From contig JBATUR010000075.1 of the NCBI GenBank assembly GCA_049671305.1, forward strand, positions 1-45,962: a stretch of 45,962 nt of DNA, in the 5' to 3' direction. Source of the stretch: CADCTM01 sp049671305. Its GTDB lineage: Bacteria; Cyanobacteriota; Cyanobacteriia; Cyanobacteriales; Coleofasciculaceae. This document shows, one piece after another, positions 24,175-31,740 of the stretch; positions within the stretch are counted from its first letter, which is position 1; every line of letters starts with the position of its first letter. Under the pieces are notes generated by a model. It made no database searches. It saw nothing but the letters and a program-made list of their open reading frames with translations, and was not told the origin of the DNA. The position numbers were made by a program, and so were the translations under genes.

Positions 24175-26103
24175 ATGAATTCATCTTCTAATTCAACCGT
24201 ATTGCCCACTATTTCACGACGTACCGCCCTCAAACTCCTGGGTGTTGGCGGTGTCGGTGGGATGCTTGGATATTCTCGATTTTCCAAGCCTGAGCCAACG
24301 ATTTTTCAACAGGATACTTTAGACTTACCGCGACAGCTAAATCAACAGAAAACCGTCGTGGTTGTGGGTGCCGGGTTAGCGGGGTTAGCTTGTGCCTATG
24401 AATTGTGCCAGCGTGGCTTTCAGGTAAAGCTATTAGAGCGATCGCCTCAATTGGGTGGTAAGATAGCAAGCTGGCAGATTCAAGTAGGAAATGAAACCTT
24501 CATGATGGAGCATGGATTTCATGGTTTCTTTCCCCAATATTATAACCTCAAAAAGTTAGTTGAAGAGCTCCAAATTCAGGATAATTTTGTCTCCTTAGAG
24601 TCATACGCTGTCGTTTTTCGAGATAGCAAATATGCCCCAGAAGTATTCCGCCCCAATCATTCAGCTTTTCCTTGGAATATAGTTGATTTAGCAATTGCTA
24701 GCCCTAATTGTTTACGCTGGGGAATCAATCTTACAAAACTACAACACTGGCAAGTTTTTAGAGCAATTGGTGGCTTTCAAATTCCCCAAAGTTACAATCG
24801 CTTAGATAACATATCCGTTGCAGAATGGGTAGAAAAAGACTTTCCTCAAGGACTTTATGACTTGTACTTTTTGCCCTTTGCCAAATCTAGTTTAAATGCA
24901 CCGGATCAATTAAGTGTTGGAGAACTAATGCAGTTTTTCCACTTCTATTTTTTCGGCAACCCAGAAGGATTAGCATTTAATGGTACGCGGCAAGATATGG
25001 GTACAAGTTTAGTGCAACCAATTGCCGAAACTATCCAACAACAAGGTGGACAAATTATTACCGAAGCGACAGTAAGTAACATTAATTGGCAACAAAATAA
25101 GATTCATTCTTTAAGCTATCAGCAGGGAAATAGCCAAACTGATGTTCCTTTTTGGGTGAAACGTAACACCGTTATGGAAGGTGATTATTATGGTGCAGGC
25201 GATGCTGTCTTTGCCGTAACACCAGGAAAAGAAGAAGCAATTTCTCTAACTTGTACTCATCAAGGTTGTACTGTACAAAAGCAAACAGATGGTAAGTTTC
25301 TCTGTCCTTGCCACGGTGCCCTTTATGATACAGAAGGGCAGGTGATTTCGGGACCTGCTAAACGCGATTTACCACGCTTTCAGATTGCCCAACGTACAGA
25401 AGATGAAGTGCAATTAGTTGGAGTAAATATCGCAACCAAGGCAGAAGAAATTAAAGCAGATTATTATGTTTTTGCCACAGATGTGCCAGGAGTTCAACAG
25501 TTATTTAAACTAAGTGATGGTGAAGTTGAGCAGCAGGTACAAAATCAGGTAGAAAAACTTAGTATTGCTGATCCTTTTGCTGTGGCACGTTTTTGGTTTG
25601 ACTGTGATTTTGATTGGCAACACAGTGATTTTTCTTCCCTTTCCGGTTATCAACTTACTGATAGTATTACCCTGTATCATCGAATTCAAGAACAATTTAT
25701 AGAGTGGCATCAAAAAACTGGCGGCAGTGTGGTGGAATTACACGCTTACTGTTATAAAGAGAAAGAATTTCCCAATCAGCAAGCTTTGCTAACTACATTT
25801 GAAGAGGAACTTTACGAAATTGTCCCTTCTCTAAAAGAGGCAACCATGCTGCATCGGGAATTAGTTAATCAAAAGAATTTCTCTGGTTATCCACCAGGAA
25901 GTTATGCCGAAAGACCGCAGACGGCAAGTGGTGTTTCTAATCTAATTTTTGCCGGAGATTGGGTGAAAATGCCGTTTCCTTGTGGTTTGATGGAAAGAGC
26001 AATTAGTAGTGGATTACTTGCTGCTAATCAGATTTTACATCAGGAAGGATTGCAAAGGCGATCGCTTTTTTCTGTCAACCCTGAAGGTATTCTCAAAATC
26101 TGA
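24175..26103 (+). CDS. cruE: CruE-like carotene desaturase/methyltransferase with internal Rieske domain
   Basis: 642 residues. A twin-arginine-like N-terminus (SRRTALKLLG, 14-23) is followed by an FAD motif VVVVGAGLAGLACAYELCQRG (about 61-81) of the phytoene-desaturase type. A complete bc1-type Rieske box is inserted in the middle: CTHQGC (360-365) and CPCH (377-380), giving cluster ligands Cys360, His362, Cys377 and His380 with Cys365/Cys379 for a disulfide. The family knowledge used is that cyanobacterial CruE converts beta-carotene rings to aromatic chi rings on the synechoxanthin route. The next gene is the expected partner CruH, which supports the name. If the twin-arginine signal is real, the enzyme would be exported or membrane-anchored. 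Paralogous desaturases are the main alternative. Confidence 0.8.
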   Translation: MNSSSNSTVLPTISRRTALKLLGVGGVGGMLGYSRFSKPEPTIFQQDTLDLPRQLNQQKTVVVVGAGLAGLACAYELCQRGFQVKLLERSPQLGGKIASWQIQVGNETFMMEHGFHGFFPQYYNLKKLVEELQIQDNFVSLESYAVVFRDSKYAPEVFRPNHSAFPWNIVDLAIASPNCLRWGINLTKLQHWQVFRAIGGFQIPQSYNRLDNISVAEWVEKDFPQGLYDLYFLPFAKSSLNAPDQLSVGELMQFFHFYFFGNPEGLAFNGTRQDMGTSLVQPIAETIQQQGGQIITEATVSNINWQQNKIHSLSYQQGNSQTDVPFWVKRNTVMEGDYYGAGDAVFAVTPGKEEAISLTCTHQGCTVQKQTDGKFLCPCHGALYDTEGQVISGPAKRDLPRFQIAQRTEDEVQLVGVNIATKAEEIKADYYVFATDVPGVQQLFKLSDGEVEQQVQNQVEKLSIADPFAVARFWFDCDFDWQHSDFSSLSGYQLTDSITLYHRIQEQFIEWHQKTGGSVVELHAYCYKEKEFPNQQALLTTFEEELYEIVPSLKEATMLHRELVNQKNFSGYPPGSYAERPQTASGVSNLIFAGDWVKMPFPCGLMERAISSGLLAANQILHQEGLQRRSLFSVNPEGILKI

Positions 26104-26137
26104 ACCTTATCGCTTTTCTAAACTGATTTTTTTAATT

Positions 26138-27190
26138 GTGAACAAGCATCAAAATATTCGTCAGATTGGTATTAATCCCAATCATTGGTATGTTGTCGCA
26201 CGTAGTAATGAGGTTGTTTCCTCACCTCTAGGAGTGACGCTGTGGAATCATCCTATTGTCCTGTATCGAGACGATAATGGTGCAGTCCACGCCCTAGAAG
26301 ACCGTTGCCCCCATCGACAGGTTAAACTTAGTCATGGTCGCATCACTGAAAATTTATTAGAATGCTCATACCACGGATGGCAATTTAAGTCCAATGGCGA
26401 ATGTGCAAATGTTCCTTATTTAGCCGAAAATCAAAAATTACCCAACTGCAAAATTCGCCAGTATCAAGTACAAGAACAAGATGGATTTATTTGGTTGTTT
26501 CCTGGCGATTCTGTAGAACACAAAGTATCACCAATGGGTGTGCCAGAGTGGGAACATCTTAATTATATTGCCACAGTTTCAGTAATTAATTGCAACGCCC
26601 ATTATTCTTATTTAATTGAAAACTTGATGGATATGTACCACGGACATTTGCATCAAGACTGGCAAGCGTGGACGGATGCGGTATTAGAAGATATTCAAGA
26701 AGATAGTAACCGTGTGGATGTCCATTATCAAGCACAAAGCTATTACAAAATAGATAAAATTTGGTCAATTTCTCAATTATTTGTTCCGGCATTAAGACGC
26801 CTGCATCCCGAAGCTTTGGATGTTAGTTATGTTTACCCTCATTGGGTATCTACATTAGGTAAAGATTTTAAAATTTATTGTCTACTTTGTCCGGTAAGTG
26901 AGACAGCAACTCGTGCTTATTTAATTCATTTTACTTCCCTCAATGCTTTTTGGCGGCTGCATAAATTACCTGTGCAGTTTCGTAAGTTTGTTAAAGATAG
27001 TTTATTCGGTTCCGCACAAAAGTTATTGGATGGCTTGGTGCGTCAAGATGTGCAGATGATTGAGGAGGAACAACAAGCCTATTTGAATGATTCTTTATCT
27101 CGGAATTATGAATTAAATCCGGCTTTAGGAAGTGTGCAGAAGTTAATTAAAAATCAAGCAGATTTAGTAAGTTATCCTCAGCTTAAATGA
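26138..27190 (+). CDS. cruH: CruH-like Rieske mono-oxygenase
   Basis: 350 residues of the ring-hydroxylating oxygenase alpha-subunit type. The Rieske ligands are Cys57 and His59 (RCPHR) and Cys76 and His79 (CSYHGW). A non-haem iron site of the form NLMDMYHGHLHQ follows near 165-176. From memory, CruH is the Rieske enzyme needed to oxidise the aromatic carotenoid ring methyl groups to carboxylates, giving synechoxanthin; other family members act on chlorophyll breakdown products. Position 34 nt after cruE supports the CruH reading. The start is taken as the GTG at 26138; earlier in-frame starts would run back into cruE. Confidence 0.76.
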   Translation: MNKHQNIRQIGINPNHWYVVARSNEVVSSPLGVTLWNHPIVLYRDDNGAVHALEDRCPHRQVKLSHGRITENLLECSYHGWQFKSNGECANVPYLAENQKLPNCKIRQYQVQEQDGFIWLFPGDSVEHKVSPMGVPEWEHLNYIATVSVINCNAHYSYLIENLMDMYHGHLHQDWQAWTDAVLEDIQEDSNRVDVHYQAQSYYKIDKIWSISQLFVPALRRLHPEALDVSYVYPHWVSTLGKDFKIYCLLCPVSETATRAYLIHFTSLNAFWRLHKLPVQFRKFVKDSLFGSAQKLLDGLVRQDVQMIEEEQQAYLNDSLSRNYELNPALGSVQKLIKNQADLVSYPQLK

Positions 27191-27287
27191 GATGATAAGA
27201 ATAGTCGCACAAAGCATCCATAACTTATAGATGTAGTCTTTGAGTCTAACGATATGCGACATTCAAGTTCTTTTTATGCCAAAATTT

Positions 27288-27710
27288 ATGTCTACCCAAA
27301 ATTCTCCTAATTTAACTATCCAAGCAGCACAAAAACTACTTAAACCATTTAACTGCCTTGAGTCTAAGTCTGTTTCGGCATCGGAAAAAGCTCTGATTCG
27401 TGAAGCACTGCTTTTATTAAGCAAACATTCAGATTATCAAATCTTAGGAATTTGTGCTGATACTACTACTCAAGGTTTACTCGCTTTAAAAACTTATGCA
27501 ACCGCATTAGGTTATCAACCAAATTGCCATTTATCTCCAGTTGAGGGTGCAATTTATCTTAAATTTAATCCGAATACTGGACTATGTTATCTAGATTCTT
27601 ATACAGGCACATATCGCGGTGTATTGGTTTCTTTTCAATCTTCAGAAGAGGGAGATATTAATGATATGTATGGTCATTTTCCCATCGATTTATTTGTCTT
27701 AAATGAGTAG
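27288..27710 (+). CDS. DUF1824 family protein
   Basis: 140 residues, with EKALIREALLLLSKHSDYQILGICADTTTQGLLALKTYATALGY and YLDSYTGTYRGVLVSFQSSEEGDINDMYGHFPIDLF, the pattern of the cyanobacterial DUF1824 family. Soluble, no known activity. Three ATG codons compete: 27240, 27276 and 27288; I chose 27288 (MSTQNSPNLTIQAAQ), where family-like sequence begins. It is convergent with the S4-domain gene (17-nt gap). Confidence 0.8.
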   Translation: MSTQNSPNLTIQAAQKLLKPFNCLESKSVSASEKALIREALLLLSKHSDYQILGICADTTTQGLLALKTYATALGYQPNCHLSPVEGAIYLKFNPNTGLCYLDSYTGTYRGVLVSFQSSEEGDINDMYGHFPIDLFVLNE

Positions 27711-27727
27711 TGCCTCTACAAAAAAGT

Positions 27728-27931
27728 TTAATTCAACTCAACTCCATAAATATTACCTTGAATCATTACCTGATCCCCGCTGACTAATTTACGTCCGCGT
27801 CGAGTCTCTATTTGAGCATTAACTTTCACTATACCGCTTTGAATCATTATTTTTGCTTCACCTCCACTTGCCGCAGCGCCAACCCATTTTAAAAACTGAT
27901 CAAGCTTAATTGTCTGGTTATCTGTTGTCAT
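27728..27931 (-). CDS. S4-domain RNA-binding protein (YbcJ-like)
   Basis: 67 residues consisting of little more than one S4 domain: IKLDQFLKWVGAAASGGEAKIMIQSGIVKVNAQIETRRGRKLVSGDQVMI. The size and order match stand-alone YbcJ-type proteins that bind structured RNA, probably linked to ribosome function. I chose the ATG at 27931; a start at 27976 would add 15 hydrophobic residues unusual for this family. It is convergent with the DUF1824 gene. Confidence 0.87.
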   Translation of the reverse strand: MTTDNQTIKLDQFLKWVGAAASGGEAKIMIQSGIVKVNAQIETRRGRKLVSGDQVMIQGNIYGVELN

Positions 27932-28620
27932 AAAACTTTTAATTAATAATAATGAAGAAACAGGCTTTTTAATCAATCACTGTTAAGGTGATTCTTCTCA
28001 ATTAGCAGAAATTGAAGGCAGTAGATTCATATTATACTATTGGGTTAATGCTTTTGATATGCCCAATTAACAATTAACAAGCATATTTACTTATTGTGCC
28101 AGGGGACACAACCAAGTGTTGTAGAAGGCAGAATAAGATTAGTGGGTTAAATACATCTACCAAACAAATAGCAGGGGTGAGGTGTCCGACCCCTCCTTAT
28201 AAAACTCAGTATAATCACGAATGGATGTTGCTGAAAATTGTGATAAATTGTCCTGAATTACTCTTATATTCAATGAAAAAAGGAGGAAGGAGGATTAAAT
28301 AAAGCAAAAATTGCTAGGTAAAAGGCGTTGGAAATCCCTAAATCAGTACTTTAATTAAAAAGCTGTCACGATAAAAAGCAAGTCAAGTCTGGTATAAGTT
28401 TACTCTTTCAGAAAAGCAAAAAGCTACCAGTGATTACTAACTTTAAAGAACCTTAATCTAAAAGCGATTTAGATGTTTAAATAGTAAATTTTTTGATAAA
28501 GGTCTTGTCATCGCTATAAAGTGTAGATTAGGCTGCAAGGGGCTGGTCTTCATCTAGGTTCTAAATTATCAATCTACAGCCTTAAATAAGCAAAAATACA
28601 ATTAATTTTCCAGAAAAAAA
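27932..28620. other. Long non-coding region before a small membrane ORF
   Basis: About 690 bp. An open frame at 28096-28302 has no family pattern and is rejected. AGGGGT (28173-28178) and ACCCCT (28189-28194) form a short inverted repeat. TGTAGATT (28522-28529) and AATCTACA (28571-28578) form 8-bp arms enclosing 41 nt, about 42 nt upstream of the ATG at 28621, and could fold in its leader. Nothing else is identifiable; remnants of a lost gene or an RNA gene are possible. Confidence 0.45.
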
Positions 28621-28788
28621 ATGACTAATAACATCATAAAAAACTTTGCTGCCTTAACAGTCGCAGGTGTATTTCTCAGTTTTTCAATAGCGAGTCTGGC
28701 TTTAGGCTTTTCCGCATTTGTTCATCTCACCTCCGGGAAGACAACTGGGCAGAAAACTGTTTCTTCTGTAATTTCTGCCCAGCAGTAA
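28621..28788 (+). CDS. Possible 55-residue membrane or exported peptide
   Basis: ATG to TAA, 55 codons. The product starts with polar residues (MTNNIIKN), then has a hydrophobic stretch from about residue 9 to 36 (FAALTVAGVFLSFSIASLAL), then a short polar tail rich in Thr, Ser and Lys. This is the layout of a single-pass small membrane protein or a short secreted peptide. There is no strong ribosome site, and it is convergent with the M3 peptidase gene (16-nt gap). The 3' part contains a 9-bp inverted repeat (GGGCAGAAA/TTTCTGCCC, 28747-28780). No homologue known to me. Confidence 0.5.
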   Translation: MTNNIIKNFAALTVAGVFLSFSIASLALGFSAFVHLTSGKTTGQKTVSSVISAQQ

Positions 28789-28804
28789 GCAGTTGCTATT
28801 ACTA

Positions 28805-30895
28805 TTAAGATGCTTTGGCTAAACCACTGTGTCTAAGTAAAGGCGCCGTACTCGGTTCCCGTCCCCGGAATGCCTTAAACACTTCCATTGGTGGTAAACT
28901 ACCGCCCAGCGCTAGGACAGTATTACGATAACGCTTGCCAGTAGAAGCGATCGCCTCCTCATTATCCAATCCCACATCCTCAAAAGCCGCAAAAGCATCC
29001 GCACTCAAGACTTCCGCCCACTTGTAGCTGTAATAACCCGCCGCATAACCTCCAGCAAAAATATGTCCAAAGGCACACAAAAACGAATCTTCTGGCAACG
29101 GCGCTAAAACAGTCGTAGTTTTGGCAAGGCGCTTCCGCACATCTCCCGGCGTTTCCTCACCACCAGGCAGATAGCGATGATGCAATTCCAAATCAACCAA
29201 ACTAATATGCAACTGCCGCAACATAGCACTACCACTCATATAATTACGAGCAGCAAGTAACTTTTCGTAATAATGTTCTGGCAGCGACTCACCAGTTTCA
29301 AAATGCTTCGCCATACCAAACAAAGTCGGTCGGTCATAACACCAGTTTTCCATAAACTGGCTCGGCAATTCTACCGCATCCCACTCCACATTATTGATAC
29401 CCGCCGCGCCCGCATAATCCACCTTAGTCAGCATATGATGCAAGCCGTGACCAAATTCGTGAAATAGGGTTTCCACCTCATTAAAAGTCATCAAACTTGG
29501 CGCCCCATCCACTGGCGGACTTTGGTTGCACACCAAATACGCCACAGGTAAACGAGTCGTAGTTTTACCTTCAACCTTAATTTTGGCACGACCAATGCAA
29601 TCATTCATCCACGCCCCGCCACGCTTTTCAGCAGGGCGACTGTAAGGATCTAAATAAAAATTAGCAATTAATGCGCCAGTTTCGTCAGCAATTTGGAAAT
29701 AACGCACATCCTCATGCCACACAGGCGCTTGTCCATCTGCCGCCGTCACAGTCACGCCAAATAAGCGCTTCACCAAACCAAACAAGCCATCCAACACTTG
29801 CGGTAGAGGGAAATAAGGGCGCAATTCTTCGGCACTAAAAGCAAATTTGGCTTCCTGTTGACGTTCTGCCCAAAATGTGATGTCCCAATGTTTTAAATCA
29901 GCCGCTTCTCCATGTGCTGCCGCAAAGGCTTTGAGTTCTTCCAACTCTTGATGTGCCGCATCATAACTCGCACCGCGCAATTCTTCTAATAACGCCTCCA
30001 CAGCCCCCACATTCGGCGCCATCTTACTAGCAAGGCTTAATTCGGCAAAATTATCAAAACCCAACAGTTGCGCTTTTTCTTTTCGCAGTTCCAAAATCCG
30101 CTCAATGATGCCAGTATTATCCAAATCACCGCTAGAAGCACGGCTGATAAAAGCTTTGTATAACTTCTCGCGCAAGTCACGGCGGGTGCTGTGCTGCATA
30201 AAAGGCACATAACTGGGATAGTCCAAGGTAATCACCCAAGGACCTGTTTCGGGGCTAGCGTTTTCTTCACCCGCACCACGGGCAATTTGAGCCGCCAAAC
30301 TTAGTAAGCTAGGAGGTAAACCATCAACTTCTTCTGGGCTAGTTAGCTTCATGCTAAAGGCTTTTGTTGCATCGAGCACATTGTTAGAAAACTTGGTAGA
30401 AAGTTCGCCAATTTCTAGTTGAATGGCATTAAAACGTTCTCTTTTTTCACCTTCCAACCCCACACCAGATAATTCAGCATCTCGAATTGCGGCTTCGACA
30501 ATGCGCTTTTGGGCTGGTTCTAAATTCGACCATTCCTCACTGTTACGCAGCGCTTTAAAGGCTTTGTAAAGCGGTTGACTTTGGCTAATTTTGCTGGAAA
30601 ATTGGATAACTTGAGGTTGTACAGTTTCAAAAGCTTCGCGCAATTCGGGGCTATTTTTGACGCCCATGAGATGCCCGATAATTCCCCAACTCCAGGTAAT
30701 GCGTTCCCCTAAAAGGTCAAGCGGTTCGACTAAACCACTCCAAGTCGGTGTTACATTTGCTTCTAAGGTTGCCAGTTCTTGGTCTATTTCGGTTAGTAGC
30801 TGCGTCATTGCAGGCACTACGTGTTCTGGCTTAATCTCAGCAAATGGCGGTAAACCTTTACCGATTAATAAGGGGTTAGTAGTTGCAGCAATCAT
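28805..30895 (-). CDS. prlC: Oligopeptidase A-like M3 family metallopeptidase
   Basis: 696 residues, the normal length for the M3A family (oligopeptidase A/PrlC, thimet-like). The zinc site HEFGH spans 479-483, with Glu480 as the catalytic base, inside the family's longer FHEFGHGLHHML signature. The N-terminal NPLLIGKGLPPFAEIKPEHVVPAM is typical of the bacterial branch, and GGAWMNDC and GHIFAGGYAAGYYSYKWAE are other conserved stretches. It degrades short peptides, including signal peptide fragments, in the cytoplasm. The upstream gap to the HHL1-like gene holds an 80-nt hairpin that could be in its leader. Confidence 0.94.
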   Translation of the reverse strand: MIAATTNPLLIGKGLPPFAEIKPEHVVPAMTQLLTEIDQELATLEANVTPTWSGLVEPLDLLGERITWSWGIIGHLMGVKNSPELREAFETVQPQVIQFSSKISQSQPLYKAFKALRNSEEWSNLEPAQKRIVEAAIRDAELSGVGLEGEKRERFNAIQLEIGELSTKFSNNVLDATKAFSMKLTSPEEVDGLPPSLLSLAAQIARGAGEENASPETGPWVITLDYPSYVPFMQHSTRRDLREKLYKAFISRASSGDLDNTGIIERILELRKEKAQLLGFDNFAELSLASKMAPNVGAVEALLEELRGASYDAAHQELEELKAFAAAHGEAADLKHWDITFWAERQQEAKFAFSAEELRPYFPLPQVLDGLFGLVKRLFGVTVTAADGQAPVWHEDVRYFQIADETGALIANFYLDPYSRPAEKRGGAWMNDCIGRAKIKVEGKTTTRLPVAYLVCNQSPPVDGAPSLMTFNEVETLFHEFGHGLHHMLTKVDYAGAAGINNVEWDAVELPSQFMENWCYDRPTLFGMAKHFETGESLPEHYYEKLLAARNYMSGSAMLRQLHISLVDLELHHRYLPGGEETPGDVRKRLAKTTTVLAPLPEDSFLCAFGHIFAGGYAAGYYSYKWAEVLSADAFAAFEDVGLDNEEAIASTGKRYRNTVLALGGSLPPMEVFKAFRGREPSTAPLLRHSGLAKAS

Positions 30896-30955
30896 AATTT
30901 AGTGTTTTGTTTGTTGAGATTCAAGCTAAATTGCTTTTTATGGCAATGGTTTAAG

Positions 30956-31035
30956 GTCGATATCAGGTCATAATACCTGGGAATCGAACGTTAACTTTAT
31001 GCCGATGAACACAGGTATTTATGACAAATATCGAC
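30956..31035. repeat. Long imperfect inverted repeat (80 nt)
   Basis: The left arm 30956-30979 contains GTCGATAT, GTCATAA and TACCTG; the right arm 31012-31035 contains their complements CAGGTA, TTATGAC and ATATCGAC in reverse order. Arms are 24 nt with only a few mismatches or bulges; the loop is 32 nt. It lies between the HHL1-like gene and prlC, both on -, 60 nt upstream of the prlC start codon. It could be a leader element, a small RNA or a miniature mobile element; no T-tract follows. Confidence 0.75.
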
Positions 31036-31082
31036 GAACCACTATTATTTATTGTCGTGAAAATTTACTGTTGATGGAGATG

Positions 31083-31115
31083 GGTTAACCGTAACGATTA
31101 AGTTACGCTAACACC
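31083..31115. repeat. Second inverted repeat downstream of the HHL1-like gene
   Basis: GGTTAACCGTAAC and GTTACGCTAACACC pair imperfectly around GATTAA. It lies 22 nt past the HHL1-like stop codon on the - strand, but a T-run (A-run on +, about 31119-31127) precedes rather than follows it, so it is not a standard terminator. Confidence 0.5.
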
Positions 31116-31137
31116 ATTGAAAAAAAAGCTGACTTGA

Positions 31138-31572
31138 CTACCCGCGCTTAAACATAGACCCCAAGCGGTCTTTGACGCCTGCAACGGTTGATTGAATCAC
31201 GTTGGGTACTATTGATTTTGGGCGCACTGCGATGGTAATTGGTTCATCGTTAAATTCTTTGAGGCGATGACCGTACTCTAATTCGTCTTGGTGTTTGCGA
31301 AGTTTGGGGAATAAGCGGAAGACGCCTTTGAGCAATTCTTCTTCTTGCTGAAACATGGCTTGGTCAATTTGGCTACTGCGGTCTACTGTCATTGAACCAG
31401 CAGGGAACCAGTTTTTTTCGTCGCCTTTGATACGGACAAAAATATTAAATTCTGGTGAGCCTGACTTCTTCATCTCAGTGTACTGCTGGGAAGCTGCCGC
31501 CCGTTTTGCCTTGTTTTTCTTTGCTGCCTGCTTTTTGGGTTGAACTTTACCGAAGCCGGTTGGATTTGTCAT
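31138..31572 (-). CDS. HHL1-like protein
   Basis: 144 residues. A basic N-terminus (KVQPKKQAAKKNKAKRAAA) is followed by SPEFNIFVRIKGDEKNWFPAGSMTVDRSSQIDQAMF and LKGVFRLFPKLRKHQDELEYGHRLKEFNDEPITIAVRP, which I recognise as the cyanobacterial HHL1-like family. The Arabidopsis relative HHL1 is a thylakoid protein involved in photosystem II repair under high light; for the cyanobacterial member this role is inference. There is no transmembrane helix in this copy, so it would be peripheral at most. It is separated from the downstream prlC gene by a 242-bp gap with two inverted repeats. Confidence 0.72.
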   Translation of the reverse strand: MTNPTGFGKVQPKKQAAKKNKAKRAAASQQYTEMKKSGSPEFNIFVRIKGDEKNWFPAGSMTVDRSSQIDQAMFQQEEELLKGVFRLFPKLRKHQDELEYGHRLKEFNDEPITIAVRPKSIVPNVIQSTVAGVKDRLGSMFKRG

Positions 31573-31740
31573 ATAGGTTATTTGATAGCTTTAACAAAAG
31601 TTTACACCATTTTAATAAACTCTCAAAGGTTGATTTATTGTAGCTTTGGAGCGTCAAGCGCGATTTGGGCTTAGTCTTTCAACTCAATCAACGAGTCAAA
31701 ATCAAGCAAATTTGAGCCATTGTGATGCATATTTTCCCAA

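Noticed and set aside
28096..28302. 68-codon + frame in the 690-bp gap
   Set aside because: Composition and order look like translated non-coding DNA, there is no ribosome site, and it includes an inverted repeat.
30978..30992. GGGAATCGAACG, resembling the T-arm complement of a tRNA gene
   Set aside because: No acceptor stem, anticodon arm or D-arm can be arranged around it; it lies in the loop of the long hairpin.
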